A stretch of DNA of 64,000 bases, from assembly GCF_900497805.2 (NCBI RefSeq), contig NW_020954548.1, positions 11,759,984 to 11,823,983 on the forward strand. Reading direction: 5' to 3'. The notes below the pieces were generated by a model that made no database searches, was not told where the DNA came from, and saw only the letters and a program-made list of their open reading frames with translations. Origin of the DNA: Vombatus ursinus (Eukaryota; Chordata; Mammalia; Diprotodontia; Vombatidae). Positions 35,581 through 48,797 of the stretch are shown piece by piece; positions within the stretch are counted from its first letter, which is position 1; every line of letters starts with the position of its first letter. The translations under genes were made by a program, and so were the position numbers.

Positions 35581-36786
35581 AAGTTGTAAATTGTGCATAT
35601 GATGATTAATGAGATAGGCTGGAATTCAAGTCCCTAAAACTGACCAGATGCATTTGAGTCCTTAAAATCCATGTTATCCCCTTAGGGCTTAGTTTTCTGG
35701 CTTTGCAAGGTGAAAATGAGCTAATGTCATAAAATCATTTCGTTTATATACTGATGAGACAGTGCTACTATGAGCACTGACTCCTTCAGGCACTTACTCT
35801 AGATCCATATTGATCAATCAATTTTAATCCATAAGCATTTATTAAGCACCTATCATATGCTGAGTATTAGGATACAAAGAATGAAATAATCCCTACTCAC
35901 AAGGAGCTGAATTATAACAAGGGCCTTCAAGAAACAAGTTGTCTTTTGGTCTATCAAATTGTATTCACTTTACAAATTTAAAATAAATAATTCAATAAAC
36001 AACTAAAAACCTACTGGGTTCAAAGAACCTGGAAGGAAGAGGAAGGTAAGTGACAACTCTATTTTACTCTGTACTATACCTAGAATACTTTATTTACTTC
36101 TGGGCATCACATTTTAGGAAAGGATAGAGTTGGACCTGGGACTTCTTTTTTATTATTTTACTATTATTTTTAATTTATGGAATAAAATGAGCAATTCTTT
36201 GGTATAAGGGACTCTCAGGTATGGAATTCTCTCTAGCAAAGCAGGTTGGCACCTTCTCTGGAACTTATAATGTTACAGAGTAAGCTAGATCAACCAATCA
36301 ATAAACATTTATTAAGCACCTACTATGTGTCAGGCACTGTGCTAAGTGCTGGGGAAAAAAGGCAAAAGACAGTCCTTGTCATTAAGGAGCTTATAATCTA
36401 ATGGCAGAAGACTACAGCACTAGCTTTTAAGTTAAGTGAAGTTAAATTATTTGCTCTTGATCATATAGTCAATATTCATTAGGGGCAGGACTTTAATCCA
36501 GCTCTTCCTGGCTTTGAAGTCAGCTCTCTATCCATTATGCCATCCTGCCACATTTATTTTTGAATGAACATCTTCCAAAAATAAAGGACAAGTCTTCTGC
36601 CTCCAAATTGAATGTGATTTCCATTGAAACTACAAGGCACTGTGACCAAGGTAACACAAGAAACGTGTGATTAGGTTGGAGACATAAGACATACATAGGC
36701 AAAATGAATTAACTGTATAGAAAGTGTATTTTAAATGCCAAATGACTGTAATAAGCAGTGAGTACTGAGGAATACAAGGAACAAGG

Positions 36787-36788
<2 letters not shown>

Positions 36789-36831
<43 letters not shown>

Positions 36832-36842
36832 TGTGTGTGTGA
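36789..36842. repeat. (GA)n then (GT)n microsatellite
   Basis: GAGAGAGAAAGAGAG run followed by GTGTGTGTG. The serine/leucine-rich open frames over it are artefacts. Confidence 0.92.
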
Positions 36843-37059
36843 GCACTCACTGAGCAGATAGAACAGCTGGGTTGGAGAAGCCTCTTGGCATAGTGGATAG
36901 AGCACTGGGATTTGGAGTCGGGAGAACTGATTTGAATCTTCCTCACTCCCAGTGACCCCACTCCCTGCCCACATTCCATCAGTTACCAAGTACTGGTCTT
37001 TCTGCCTCTGTCTCTCATATATACTCCCTTCTCTCTGACACTTGAACACTGTAGTACAG

Positions 37060-37735
37060 GCTCTCATCACCTCACGTCCGGTTTATTGCAAAACCCCTCT
37101 GTCTCAAATCTTTCTCCGCTCCAGTCCATCCTTCATCCAAAAAGACCTTTCCTAAAACACAGATCTGTCCAGGTCACCCCCCCCATCCCTGGCAAATTCC
37201 TTTCATTCAGTGAACGTCAAGGGCTCTTTAGTGCCTCCGTGATTAAATGGAGAATCATCTGTTTAGCTTTAAAATTCTTCATAACCTGGCCCCTTCCTGC
37301 CTTTCTGGTCTTTTTACACCATATTTTCCTCAATATATTCTGTGATCCAGTGACACTGGCCTCCATGTTTTTCTTCCCATATCTTCCTACTCTATCCATT
37401 TTCACTGTCTGTGCCCCATGTCTGCAATGCTCTCCCTATTGTTTCTGCCTCCTGGCTTTCTTGGCTACCTAATCTAAGTTAAAATCACACCTTCTGCAAA
37501 AAGCCTTTCCCAGATCTCTTTAATGCTAGGGGCTTCTCTCTGAGATGAGTAATTAATCTTGTTTGTGCATAGTTGTCTGCATGTTTCCTCTCTCAGCAGT
37601 GTGTGAGCTCCTTGAGGGAAGGGACTGCTTTTTTTGAGGGGCAGGTTTTTTTTTTTTGGCCTATCTTTGTATGGCACTTACTTAGCTCTTACCTAGCACG
37701 TAATAATTGTTTCATAAATGCTTGTTGACTTCACA
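37060..37735 (+). repeat. L2 LINE 3' region
   Basis: 'aaaattcttcataacctggc', 'cttcctgcctttctggtctt', 'gtgtgtgagctccttgaggg' and 'aagggactgctttt' appear in L2 order. A 128-codon open frame at 37086-37472 is on the L2 body and shows no intact protein family. Confidence 0.8.
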
Positions 37736-37799
37736 CCAGCTGTGTGACCATGGACAAGTCAAACTCTCTGACTCTGGTTCCCATATGAAAAAGATACAA

Positions 37800-38290
37800 A
37801 ATGCCCTGTTTGACATTCAAATCCCTTCATAACCCAGTCCCCTCTCACCTTTTCAGTTTTCCTTTACCTTATTTCCTGACATATACTCTTTGATCTAGTG
37901 ACACTGGCTTCCTGGCTGCTCCACAAACAAGACACTCCATCTCTTGACTCTTGGTATTTTCTCTGGCTGTCCTTCATGCCTGGAATGCTCTCCATCCTTC
38001 ACTCTGACTAGTGACCTCCCTGGCTTCCCTTTATTCCCAATTAAAATCCCACCTACTATAGGAAACCTTTTCTAAATCCTTTTAATTCCAGTGCCTTCCT
38101 TCTTTTAATTATTTCCTACTTAATTTGTATATAGCTTTCTTTGTATGTATTTGTTTACTGTTGTCTTCTCCCACTAGATTATAAGGTACTTGAGGATAGG
38201 GACTGTCTTTTGAATCTTTTTGTATCCCCAGTGCTTAGGATAGTGCTGGACACCAACTTAACAAATGTTTGCTGATTGATTGATTTGGAC
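37800..38290 (+). repeat. Second L2 LINE 3' region in tandem
   Basis: 'aaatcccttcataacccag', 'cttcatgcctggaatgctct', 'attataaggtacttgaggat' and the ending 'aacaaatgtttgctgattga' repeat the same order as the copy just upstream, at a different divergence, so it is a separate insertion. Confidence 0.8.
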
Positions 38291-38659
38291 TACCTACCTT
38301 GTACAGTGGTCATGAAGAGCTCACATTGTAAACTTTAAAATATGGTACTATCACAGTCAGAGGAATGAAATGACCAATGGAATGGTGGCAAAAATGAGCC
38401 TGTAGGAAGGACAATTAGTAGATTAGTAGTGAAAAATAAGGCTGGAGTGATGGGTCGGGTCAAGATTGTATTTGGCTTTGAATGACAGGTGGAGAGTTTC
38501 TAAGATGGGGATAGTAATACTATACCTACTTAAAGCAAGGAGTTGGCTCAATTGACCTCAAGATATCTCACAAGATATCCAGAACTCCGATCACAAGGTT
38601 GAATTGGATGATATCTAAGTCTCTTCCAGCTGCAATATATTCTAGGCATGTATGAGTTA

Positions 38660-38765
38660 GAAGGTTATTTTAATAATAATATAATAATTAATATTCATTA
38701 ATGAGTAATAATATTATAACAATATTACATATTATATATAATTCTATAATAATAAGTTTTAATAA
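38660..38765. repeat. AT-rich low-complexity tract
   Basis: Nearly pure A/T with many AATAATATA words. Confidence 0.85.
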
Positions 38766-39735
38766 CAAGTAGTGGACTTTAGCATTACTCCCCAGGTTTA
38801 AGAAATTCCTCTTACTCATTTTCTCAATTCAACAAAAAAGAAAGATCTAACCTTTTTTTTTAAATCATCTCTAGAGCAAGATTTACAGAAAGTTATCTTT
38901 TTAATTCCTCTTTTGTCTTTGTCTCACTGCCCCTACACACATTCTATACATGCTGAGGAGAACAGGAGTGTTTCCCATTCTGAACAAAGAGACTCTAACT
39001 TAGATTTGGACTCAGAAGATTTGAGCCAAAAATATGCCACTTACTACTGGCACCAACTCTACCAGAAGCTCAGTTTTCCCTCTGGAAGACTGAAGGAAGT
39101 AATACAATCAGAGGCAACTTTGTGTAATGAAGAGAGTGCCTATTTTGAAGTTAAAGGACCTAGAGTTGAATCTTGACCCTCCTATTCACTACCTATTTGA
39201 CCCTGAATCTATTTCCTCTTCTGTAAAAATTGGGGTTCTTATTAGATGATCTCCAAGATTCCTTCCAAGTCTCAATCCACAATCCTAAGAAGGAGACTAG
39301 AATGGTGAGGAGACTTGAAACCAGGCTATAAAAGGACTAACTAGCTTAAGGAACCAGGATATCTAGCACAAAGACTGGAGGGGTAGAACCCCTAAAAGCC
39401 CTCTTCTAGTATTTTAAGGGCTGTAAGGTGAAGGAGGGGTTAAATCATTCTGCTCAACTCCAGAGGAAAAAAACTTGAGAGGTATTCATTCCCTTATAAT
39501 TGGAAACTTAGGAGAAACAGGGTGACCCTTTGTGTAGAGAGAATTCCTATTCTAATATAGGTTTGTTTTAGTATTTGTCAATAATATTTAATATTGAGAT
39601 CATGAGATTTCTTCTAACTCTGAGATTATGTGATTTTATTGAAAGTTTAAATAAAGCATGATCCTTTATTTCATGGAACACACAGGTTAGAACAGAAATA
39701 AAATACAAAGATAGCTGTAACAGAATAAAGTATTA

Positions 39736-40012
39736 AATATATATATATATGTATAAACAAATACAGATTAGATTGTTATAAAATCTCTGGCACCATATTC
39801 AATATATATGTATGTGCATGTGCGTACACACATACAAACACACATGTTTTATCACACATAATATGTATGTATGTCTAGATTATATAGGTACAAACATATT
39901 CGTATTATATGTGTGTATGCGTGTGTGTATATATATATACACACACGCATACACACATATATATATACACACACACACACATATATATATATACACACAC
40001 ACACACATATAA
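39736..40012. repeat. Alternating (TA)n/(CA)n/(TG)n tract
   Basis: Successive TATATA, TGTGTG and CACACA blocks with short unique spacers, densest at 39900-40012. Open frames rich in His, Thr, Ile and Tyr over it are artefacts. Confidence 0.92.
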
Positions 40013-42498
40013 AATAGAATGTAACTCTTTACCAAATTATGGCCTAAGGATAGTACAGAAAATGTACCTGTCCTTTAAAAGATTGCTGGTTCCTAGACAA
40101 GACCATTGACCATTGCTCTTGCCTTTTTGCTCTCCTGATTGCATTTCTTAAAGCATGAGAGGTTTGCTTTTTTACTGTTTTCATGCCCTAGACAAAAGGG
40201 CCATAATTTGGCATCTTAGTCATTGCTTTCTTCCCTTCTGAGCATCAATTTCTTTGATAGCAAATCACCTCTAAATTACAAAATTAGCTCAAGCTAGAAA
40301 ACTGCCTTATGAAAGCATGAGGCCAAATTGCTCAAGTAATCTCCTAGGAGAAGAAAAAAGGCTCTTCTTCCCTAAGTAGAATATAAATCACAAGCTAAAT
40401 GATAAATGAGAGTTGTGGCTAAGGAAAAATGATGACCTGAAAATATAATAATCAGAGTAAGACTTGCATTAATCCATGGTGATGTTGACAAAGAAATATG
40501 GAAGTCACCAGAGAAGGAACTTTGGAATAGATGAAGCAGCTCCCTATATCTGGAGTCAGACTGCCCGAGTCTGAGTCCTAACCCTGCCACTGACCTTCAA
40601 CTCTTTAAATCTTAAGAGTTAGTTAACAGTTATTTCTTCAACAATAAATCTTATCTCAAAAAATGGGAAAATAACAATACCTTCCAAGCCTGGTCACAGG
40701 ATTGTTGTGAAGATCAAATCAAATGACATACATAAAGTGCTTCTGAAAACCCTACGTCATCTAATCATGACTATTATATGCCAGGTTCAGTGTTAAATGC
40801 TTAGGATAGAAAGATACAAATGAAACTCTTCACAAGGAGTTTATATTCTACCAGGGAGATATGATATATGCACATAAGTACATACACTATAGTCAAGATC
40901 AAAGAATCATCGCGTCGTTGACTTAGAAGGGGTTCCAAATATCTAGGAATCCAATACGAGCAGCAATAGCAAGTGTGGTTCATTGCATCCTTGAGACCAT
41001 GTGTGTTGTACACCTCAGTTAAGTCATTGTTCTGAACCTTGATTAAGAGTCCTCAATAAATCTCTGAGATCAATAAACATAGTAGCAAACTCTATAACTT
41101 CAACATGGGTGGTTTAGAGCAACCATAGGCACTATAATATACGGAGACATATAAGGACCCATTTGTGGGGAGGATATGCATGGAAGAAATGACTTCCTTA
41201 GAGACCTTTCATATCTCATCACAGGTACCAAATCTCAAAGGTGCCTAAAGAAACTCAGGAAATCAATTAGCATAAAGCAATAGCACCAAATGAATTGACC
41301 AACAAGTAAATTGCCAAAGATCACTGCTTAGGCCTGTAGTAATTCTGGGTCAAGATCTCAGACAATAATCAAAACACACTTCAGGTTATATACCACACAA
41401 AAATTCAATTTGATTTTATAAACTTTTCCAGGACTTTATTTTAGCAGTGAAGAAAGGACAAACTGAATGGCAAAGTGACCCAGACTAAAGTATAATGGGA
41501 AAAACAATGGATATGGAATAAAGGACACGGATTCAAATTTTGCCTTTATTGCCTACTACCTGAGTGACCTTGTACAAATTGCACTATACCTCACTTCCAC
41601 GTAAAATGAGGGCATTTGACTCTTTGAATTCTGTACCCCTCTACTCCCCACTCTCATTCTAAATCCTATGATCTTAGAATTAACAAGGTAAAAATGGCAA
41701 AAAGTTAGGAAAATGAGGTATTCTAGGATGGTAGCTACCCTATCTATGTATATATTTGGAATACATGTTTTAAGACCAAATGCAGACCAAATTATTTAAG
41801 AAGTAATAATCATAATGTAATCTTTCCATTGAAACTCAACAATTATCCTATATTCACTATTTTCTCTATTTATGCATCTATGTGGAAAGATGATTAAAAG
41901 AACACTAAGTGCAAAATGGGGCAAAGCAATTTATAATTGTTTTTATTTCACACCTGTTACCAGAGGCTTCCAGAACATTTTAAAACACTCTAGTCAAGTG
42001 CCTTAAACTATCAACAAAATTTTACACATTATTTCTGAAATGATTTTTAATTATCTAAAAAATTCTGATCTAAGACCCTTATTTAATAAGCCATCTCAGT
42101 CATATCTAAGAATTCGACAAAGTTCAAACAAAACAAACTGAAAAGTATTTTTCTTTAGGAAATCATAGGTATTCTATGTGCAATGGATTTTTCATGTTCA
42201 ATGGTTCTTCATTTAGACTGTATAGAGCTATTTTTCAATTTATGCTGATGGGCTAATAAGAACTTGAGAGGCAGTGTAGTATACAGTGGTATAACCACAT
42301 TGTATTTGGGGTCAGAGGAACTGGGTTCAAATCTCAGCTCTGCTACTTACTATATATATGATTGTGAACAAATCACTTCATTTTTCTGGGCCTAATTTTC
42401 TTCATCTGTCAAACAAGAAGGGTTGGACTTAATTCTTTCTGAGGTCATATCTAATCTAATCTATATTCTGTGAGTTTTTTAAAAATGTTCACCCTAAG

Positions 42499-42592
42499 GC
42501 ATATACATATATACATGTATATGTATATATGTGTGTGTATATATATATATACACGTATATGCATATATGTGTATATATATACACACATATAT
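42499..42592. repeat. (TA)n/(TGTA)n tract
   Basis: TATACATATATACATG-type alternating sequence with self-complementary halves. Confidence 0.9.
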
Positions 42593-45500
42593 ATGACCCC
42601 ACCCTCAAGGGAATTTTCATCTAATCAATTAAACAATTTCATTATTCATAAAACATGTGAGCTAGAAAGGGCTTAGAGATTACTCAGTAAAATACTTTCA
42701 TTTGTACATAAGAAAACAATAAGCTAGAGAGACAAAGGATCCTAGTTTTGCAGGTTTAGAGCTACTTAGAAGTCAGGTATTTTAACCCCTCATTTATAGA
42801 AGAGAAAAATGAGGCAAAGCATTTGTTCAAGGTCAAAAGATATTAAGTAGCAGAGCCAGGATTTGAATTCAGGTCTTCTGATTCCAAATCTAATGCTCTT
42901 TCCCCTATGCCACATTTGTCCACAGTTAGTTAACAGGGTAAGAGTAGGAAAACCAAAGTATGATGAGCATGTAAAATTTGCAGCCAAAAAGATCTGGATT
43001 CGTATCCCACCTGCAACATTTACTGGCTACGTGTACCTTCCTTGATTCTGTGCAAGGGTTAGTCTTTTGCCATTACTCCATCTTGCCATAGTATTAGTGG
43101 TTAGGATGCTTCTCCCTGACCCAATTCCAGCAAGCTTTATGATTCCAAGTTTTGCTCTCAGTGAGTTAAACAGCAGACAAATAATTAAGTCCCAAATATG
43201 CCAGTTAAATAAAAGTTGCTTAAATTTTGCAGAACTTCTACTAAATGATAGTCTTTTTTGTTGTTGATGATGGTGGTGGTAATGACATTAGTTTTCATTA
43301 ATGACTTGACTCCAATCTAAAAGTTTAATTCCTTTCCACTTAATTGCTCTAGTTAAAACTGACATTATATTTGCCCCAGGAATAACCATCATTTTTCTTT
43401 GTGGCAGATGTCCACATGCTTCTCAAAGACCCATAACCCTTTTTTTTCCTGCTGGCAGCTCATTAGTATATTTAACATACTATAAAAATGTTTCATTTCC
43501 AAGAAATAATTTATTTTTAAAAGGTTCCAAGCCACTTCCTCTTGCAATATTTTTGAGGAGGTAAAAACAAGTCTTAAATCAGTTCATTTAGGGCTCAATT
43601 AAAATATCTTTTCTAGATTTTAACTGTAGCAACTCTGGAAGTTAAAAATCATTAGATACCTTAAAAGAATCAAGCCATCTGTTCTTTCCTTTCTCTGCAG
43701 TTTGTAGCACAGCCTGGCATATAATACTTCCCCAGAGACATGCATAACACAAGGGAATACAAATCCAGACACACCAGAAAAGTTGCCAAGGAAGCAGACT
43801 TCTGCAGAGTCACTGCCCCATTTTGAAGGAATCTTATCTGGCCATCTTTTCCTCCCACTTTGAAGGACAACCAGCACTGGAATAAGGGTATAATGGTCCA
43901 GTTTTGAAACAACAGCCAAGAAGGACTGCTTCTCCAAGTTTATGTACTAGCCCAGGCTTCTTTAGCATAGAAGATGATTGCTACCTTTATTATAACCAAG
44001 GGTATTAATTGCTGCTCATAACTGGACTGCCTTGCCTTTCTAATTCTGGTAACCACTCTTTCCTCTGACCTTTCTTATACTTTGGGGAATATGGTTCCAG
44101 ACCTTCAAGGTCAAAAGCAACTTTATACTCTTGATAAACTCTTCCTACCTGTGTAATCCCATTGCTTAAGCTTGCTAGGATTGTTAAAGGTTTATATTTG
44201 GTAACCAAGCCATGGCACATGTATGTGCAAAGTCCCATATACTCCATTTCCATACACCCCTAAACTCTAGAACTCTTGGTTGTCCCACCACAGGATAACA
44301 AATCGAGAGCCAGAGATGCTCTTGGAGGTCATCAAATATAACCCCCCCCCATTTTAAAGATAAGGAAACTGAGACAAAGAAAAGTCAGGTGACTTGCCCA
44401 AAGTCATCCAAATTAAATGTGGCAGAAATGAGATCTGAGATTTGTGCCCAGTTCCTCTGCCTCTAAATCTAAGACTCAAGCTCATTCCTGAGGGCTCTTC
44501 TCCTTTTTACTCCTTCATCCCTTTCATTTTGAAAACAACATTTCAGGAACCCTTCCTTATTTACAATGCTGCCATTTTGACTGAGGAGGTCACAGGAAAT
44601 GAAGAAACTTCAGGAGCCAATAATGCACCCTCAGTGGAAGGATCCCAAAAGGAAAGAACAATAAGGTTGGTTACTCCAGCAATAATTTTCCTCTGGGATC
44701 TTTCCAATGAGAGTACATTATTGTCTTCTGAAGTTTCATTACTTCTTACAAAGTGTGAAAGAGATGAAAATTAGAAGTCAAGTCTACCAATAGCTTCTAA
44801 CCTTGGCAGTTGAATAGAACCATCATTTTCAAAATAAGATGTGGACAAACTCTATCCTTTTTAAGTGTGTTCCCTTTCCCTAGGCTGCCTTTACTGCTAT
44901 AGCATAATCTTAGGAGAGGTATAGGAGCCAACTTTGATTTGGGGAAAAAGGCTTGTGATCAAAATGGGATGGAATTTGTATTCTCTTAACCACTGCATCC
45001 CAGATACTACCCACATCAAGATCATATTGAACAGCTCCCAAATTATCTGGTCTACATGATCCCTAGCCTGCCAAATCAGCAGAATTGTTTCCTACCACCC
45101 TGCCAGCCATCCCAGGCCTTGACTTGGACAACTCATTTAGGAAATCCTCACTAGTCTAGATCTCACATTAAGTTGGAGACAACATAATTGGCCAGGACCT
45201 TTGAATGGATCAAGGTCCATGCCTTCTGCTTTCCTCTGACTTCTGGTACCAAGAAGACACTTCTTTAGGCATGAGGAAGTAGGACACTTGCTCCATACCA
45301 CCCCATACTTTGTCCCCAGGTGAATGCTACTTATATAGCCAAGCCAGGCACCTAGAGGCCACTACACCAGCTCATATTTTTATAGGTCTTGGAAGTTTCC
45401 TAAGTGCTTTCCTTCTAAAAATCCCTAAAAAGTAAATAACAAAAAGATCATTATCTCCACTTTCTGGAGGAAGAAACAGAAACTCAGGAGACTATGTGGC

Positions 45501-45664
45501 CAATCAATGGTTATATAGCTAGTGGAATTAGAATGAAGGCTAAGGTCTCCAGACTCCAGGTCCAGCATTCTGAGATAAAAATGGAATCAATAGAAAATGT
45601 ATCACCAAGGAAATAGTGTAGTTACCTTTGAAGGACATTCCAGGTTAGTAATATCTTCCCTTAC

Positions 45665-45737
45665 CTGGATTGGGTTGAAGATATTCAATTGTTTTGGTCA
45701 TTATTTCCATCACAGCCCTGCTGGTGACATCCACTTT
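45665..45737 (-). CDS. SH3GL2: SH3GL2 exon 3
   Basis: 24 codons (residues 39-62) plus the first base of Ala63. The whole exon reads [20 protein letters not shown] then QPNP. The acceptor is GTCTTTCAG and the donor CCAG/gtaagg. It forms the first long BAR helix up to the amphipathic insert. It matches the human protein as I recall it. It sits 25.7 kb upstream of exon 4 and 9.2 kb downstream of exon 2. Confidence 0.96.
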
Positions 45738-45900
45738 CTGAAAGACAAAAAGCACTGATGAAGAAAAAAATAGAGGATAAAACTTTGAAAGAGTTCAGAA
45801 CTCTGGCCAAATGATCAACTAATCATGGCATCAAAAGACTTATACTGAAACATATATCCCACCTCATGATAGAGAAGTGACTGACTAAAGGTAAAGAATG

Positions 45901-46167
45901 TTCATGTGGGTGTATGTTCAGTAGTTTGTCAGTCATGTCTGCCTCTTCATTACCCCATTTGGGGTTTTCTTCTCAGAGATATTGAAGTGCTTTGCCATTT
46001 CCTTCTCCAGCTCATCTTACAGATGAGGAAACTAACGCAAATCAGATTAAGTGACTTGCCCGGGGTCCCTCAGCTAGTAAGTGTCTGAGGCCAGATTTGA
46101 ACTCAGGAAAATGAGTCTTCCTGAATCCAGGCCTGGCATTCTATCCACTGAGCCACCTAGCTGCACA
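45901..46167 (-). repeat. Mar1-type SINE
   Basis: Minus orientation: Bov-B-like tail at left ('cccatttggggttttcttct'), 'tccttctccagctcatctta', CORE, and head 'gagccacctagctgcac' at right. Confidence 0.9.
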
Positions 46168-46537
46168 GAGGTAAAGAATAAGACCATGCATTCCCAGACA
46201 CAGCCAATGTATTCACTTGATTTGCTTCACTACATAATTGTTATAAAGAAAGGCTGCTACTCTGGGACTGGGGGTGCAGAATGGAGTGGAAAGAGATATT
46301 ACAAAGTGATGGACAAAGAAAAAAAATCAATAAAATTTTTAAATGTATAGAATAAAAATAAAGAACATAAGGATATCATAGTTTTATAATCTAAAGCATG
46401 CGCTGTGGACTAACCTTTTCTGAATGGAGTCTATTATCCAGGCAATTTTAATCTAATAAGCAAATATAAAAATTAGGGGACCTTTAGTACTAATGCCAAC
46501 TACAAATATTAGTATTCTCAATATATCTCCAACATGT

Positions 46538-46772
46538 CAATTGTTGTTGTTCAGTCATGTCCAACTCTTCGTGACCTTGTGGACCATACTGTCCATGGGG
46601 GTCTTCTCAGCAAAGATACTTGCCATTTTCTTCACCAGTGAATTAAGGCAAACTGAGGTTAAGTGACTTGCCTAGGGTCACATAGCTGGGAAGAGTCTGA
46701 GGTGAGATTTGAACTCAGGTCTTCCTGACTCCAGACCCAGTGCTCTAACCACTCAGGCACCCAGATGCCTCC
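46538..46772 (-). repeat. Mar1-type SINE with divergent tail
   Basis: Minus orientation. The tail reads 'tgaccttgtggaccatactg' and 'tccatgggggtcttctcagc' in place of the usual 'ccatttggggttttcttggc', so it represents a different subfamily. Head at the right: 'aggcacccagatgcctcc'. Confidence 0.85.
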
Positions 46773-48227
46773 TAAACATATCAATAGCAATGTGTATACT
46801 CATCAATGTGCTGCTTCATGACAGGGATATATTATTAAAGCATATGGTAACCCTGCTTTTGGGGATGATACTGAACCTGAACCATTCACAAAACATCACC
46901 CAATCCCTTCACAGGGGGCTCAAGGAAAGGAGATGCTCCATCTCCCTGCAACCCACATCTTAAGGCAGGATTCAGTGTCTCACGACATCCCCACATCAGC
47001 TAGTGTTTCCCTTGCATAATACTCCTCCAGCTTTAACACAACGTCAGGTCTCAACTGTCTGTGGAGAAGCAAAGTGGCTGGTCTCTGTCTTTCCTACATA
47101 CTGTGACATTTCTCTCTTACTAACTAAGCTGCTAGTTTCTGTTACGGAAACCACTTGGAGTTTGTGATAGTGAAAAACATTTCCCCATCAAGTCCCAGAA
47201 TTCAAAGTAAAGATTAAGAAGCTTAGAATTAGACGGCAAAAAGATCTTTTTTATATATTGTTGTTGTTGTTGCTGTTAATCAGGCTTCTAAAGGTTACCT
47301 TTCCTCATGAGAGTACAGGCAAGATAGCTATGCAGGTTTATTCTATCAATAAACAGATTAATTCAGTCTCCATATACGGTACTGCTGATAACTGCTAATT
47401 CAACAATGTTAAGGTATGTAAAGCATAGCTATTTTTGTATCGAATATTTACTTATATGGTCCCTAAGATTTAAAAACAAATAAAGATTAACATCCCTTGG
47501 CAGGGTCTTAATGAGATGGTGACTAGGTTTAGAACAGAAAAACTGACCTTGCCAAGGTCTACTGGTTTGCTAATCTCCACAGACATTATGATGGAGGAAT
47601 GCATATGAAAGGAAGTGGTAGACTTTTCTACCTAGAACTGGATTTTGAGACAAGGGACCTAGATTTAAATCCCAGCTCTGCTACTGAACCTGAAATCCCT
47701 TCTGCTCTCCAGACTTCAGTTTCATCTTCTATAAGATGTGAGTAGCTTTAAATGCTATAAAACACAAATTCTTATGAGGAAGAAGCAGTTTTCCTAGAAC
47801 TTGAGATAACTATGATTTTGATATTTTTTATTCAGCATTTTCCAACAGCAAGTCACCCTTCCTTATACTCCTTCTGAGTTTAAAAAAAAGGAATTTTCCC
47901 TGCCCGTACATATTTGAGATCGTCATTTCAGGACTTGATAAAAATAAATGCACCCCTCCCCCATTCCCTGCCCTGGGGCTTGAGGCACTGGTTGTTAGCT
48001 GAAATTACATTTCAGCTAATATTGCTCCCATGGAAAGGCCACACTAAAAGCTAAGTCCAGAACGCAGCAGACCAAGACAGTTTTAGGCCTAATTTAGAAA
48101 CTGTGGCATCATTTCTTCAGGAAAAATTATAAAGGAAACACCTTTATTTTGTTGCTCCTGGGCTCAGCAACGTAGATCAGGCCAGTAACGACACAGAAGA
48201 ATGAACACTGATTCTACAGTGAGAAGT

Positions 48228-48457
48228 TGCTGCTGTTGTTCAGTGGTTTTTCAGTCTTCATGACCCCATTTGGGGTTTTCTTGGCAAAGATACTGGAGTG
48301 GTTTGCCATTTCCTTCTCCAGTTCATTTTACAGATGAGGAAACTGAGGCAAACAGGGTTAAGTGAAACAGCCAGTATCTAAAGTCAGATATGAACTCAGG
48401 GAGATGAGTCTTGACTCCAGGCCCTGCACTCTATCCACTGTATCACCTCACTGCCAA
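48228..48457 (-). repeat. Mar1-type SINE inserted in a MIR
   Basis: Minus orientation with a well-kept Bov-B-like tail ('tcatgaccccatttggggtt'). MIR sequence begins to its left ('agaatgaacactgattctac') and goes on at its right ('gggtcagaggacgtaggttc'). Confidence 0.88.
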
Positions 48458-48761
48458 GGGTCAGAGGACGTAGGTTCAAATCTCATTTACCACCTGTGCT
48501 ATCTTGAGTAAATCACCTCATCTCCCTGTGCCTAAGTTTCCTCATTTGTAAAATGAGAAAGTTGGACTAGATAGCATGGAAGCTCCTTCTAGTTCTATTT
48601 TCCTGAATTAAAATTTATTATTGGACACATTTAACTGTACCACAATCATTTAGACTTTTGATTGAGAAGCTCTGGTTTCTCATTCAACAAATCTACCCAC
48701 TAATTGGCTCCCAGGAAAATATTCAAGTGGCGTTTAATAAAGCTTTTAAAGAGCCCATGCT

Positions 48762-48762
48762 C

Positions 48763-48796
<34 letters not shown>

Positions 48797-48797
48797 T
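48762..48797. repeat. (TG)n microsatellite
   Basis: About 15 TG units with one TA interruption. Confidence 0.92.

Larger units (their letters stand above)
19926..45664 (-). other. SH3GL2: SH3GL2 intron 3
   Basis: 25.7 kb, the largest complete intron in the window. Named elements are listed separately. Between them I see mostly old MIR, L2 and ancient mammal-wide repeat fragments and simple repeats. Stretches with nothing I can name include about 20240-21000, 25000-25380, 26580-27110, 27490-28340, 28810-29600, 31850-32850, 34520-35370, 39180-39730, 41000-42260 and 42920-44320. No additional coding exon is supported. Confidence 0.75.

Noticed and set aside
36630-37070. 146-codon minus-strand open frame
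   Set aside because: It crosses a GA/GT microsatellite, a SINE piece and L2 sequence; no protein family is visible.
37086-37472. 128-codon plus-strand open frame
   Set aside because: It lies on an L2 3' region and corresponds to no L2 protein motif that I can see.
39812-40109. His/Thr/Ile/Tyr-rich frames
   Set aside because: Products of the TA/CA/TG repeat block.
43620-43937. 105-codon minus-strand open frame
   Set aside because: No motif, no neighbouring splice structure and an overlapping second frame of similar quality. It is best read as chance.
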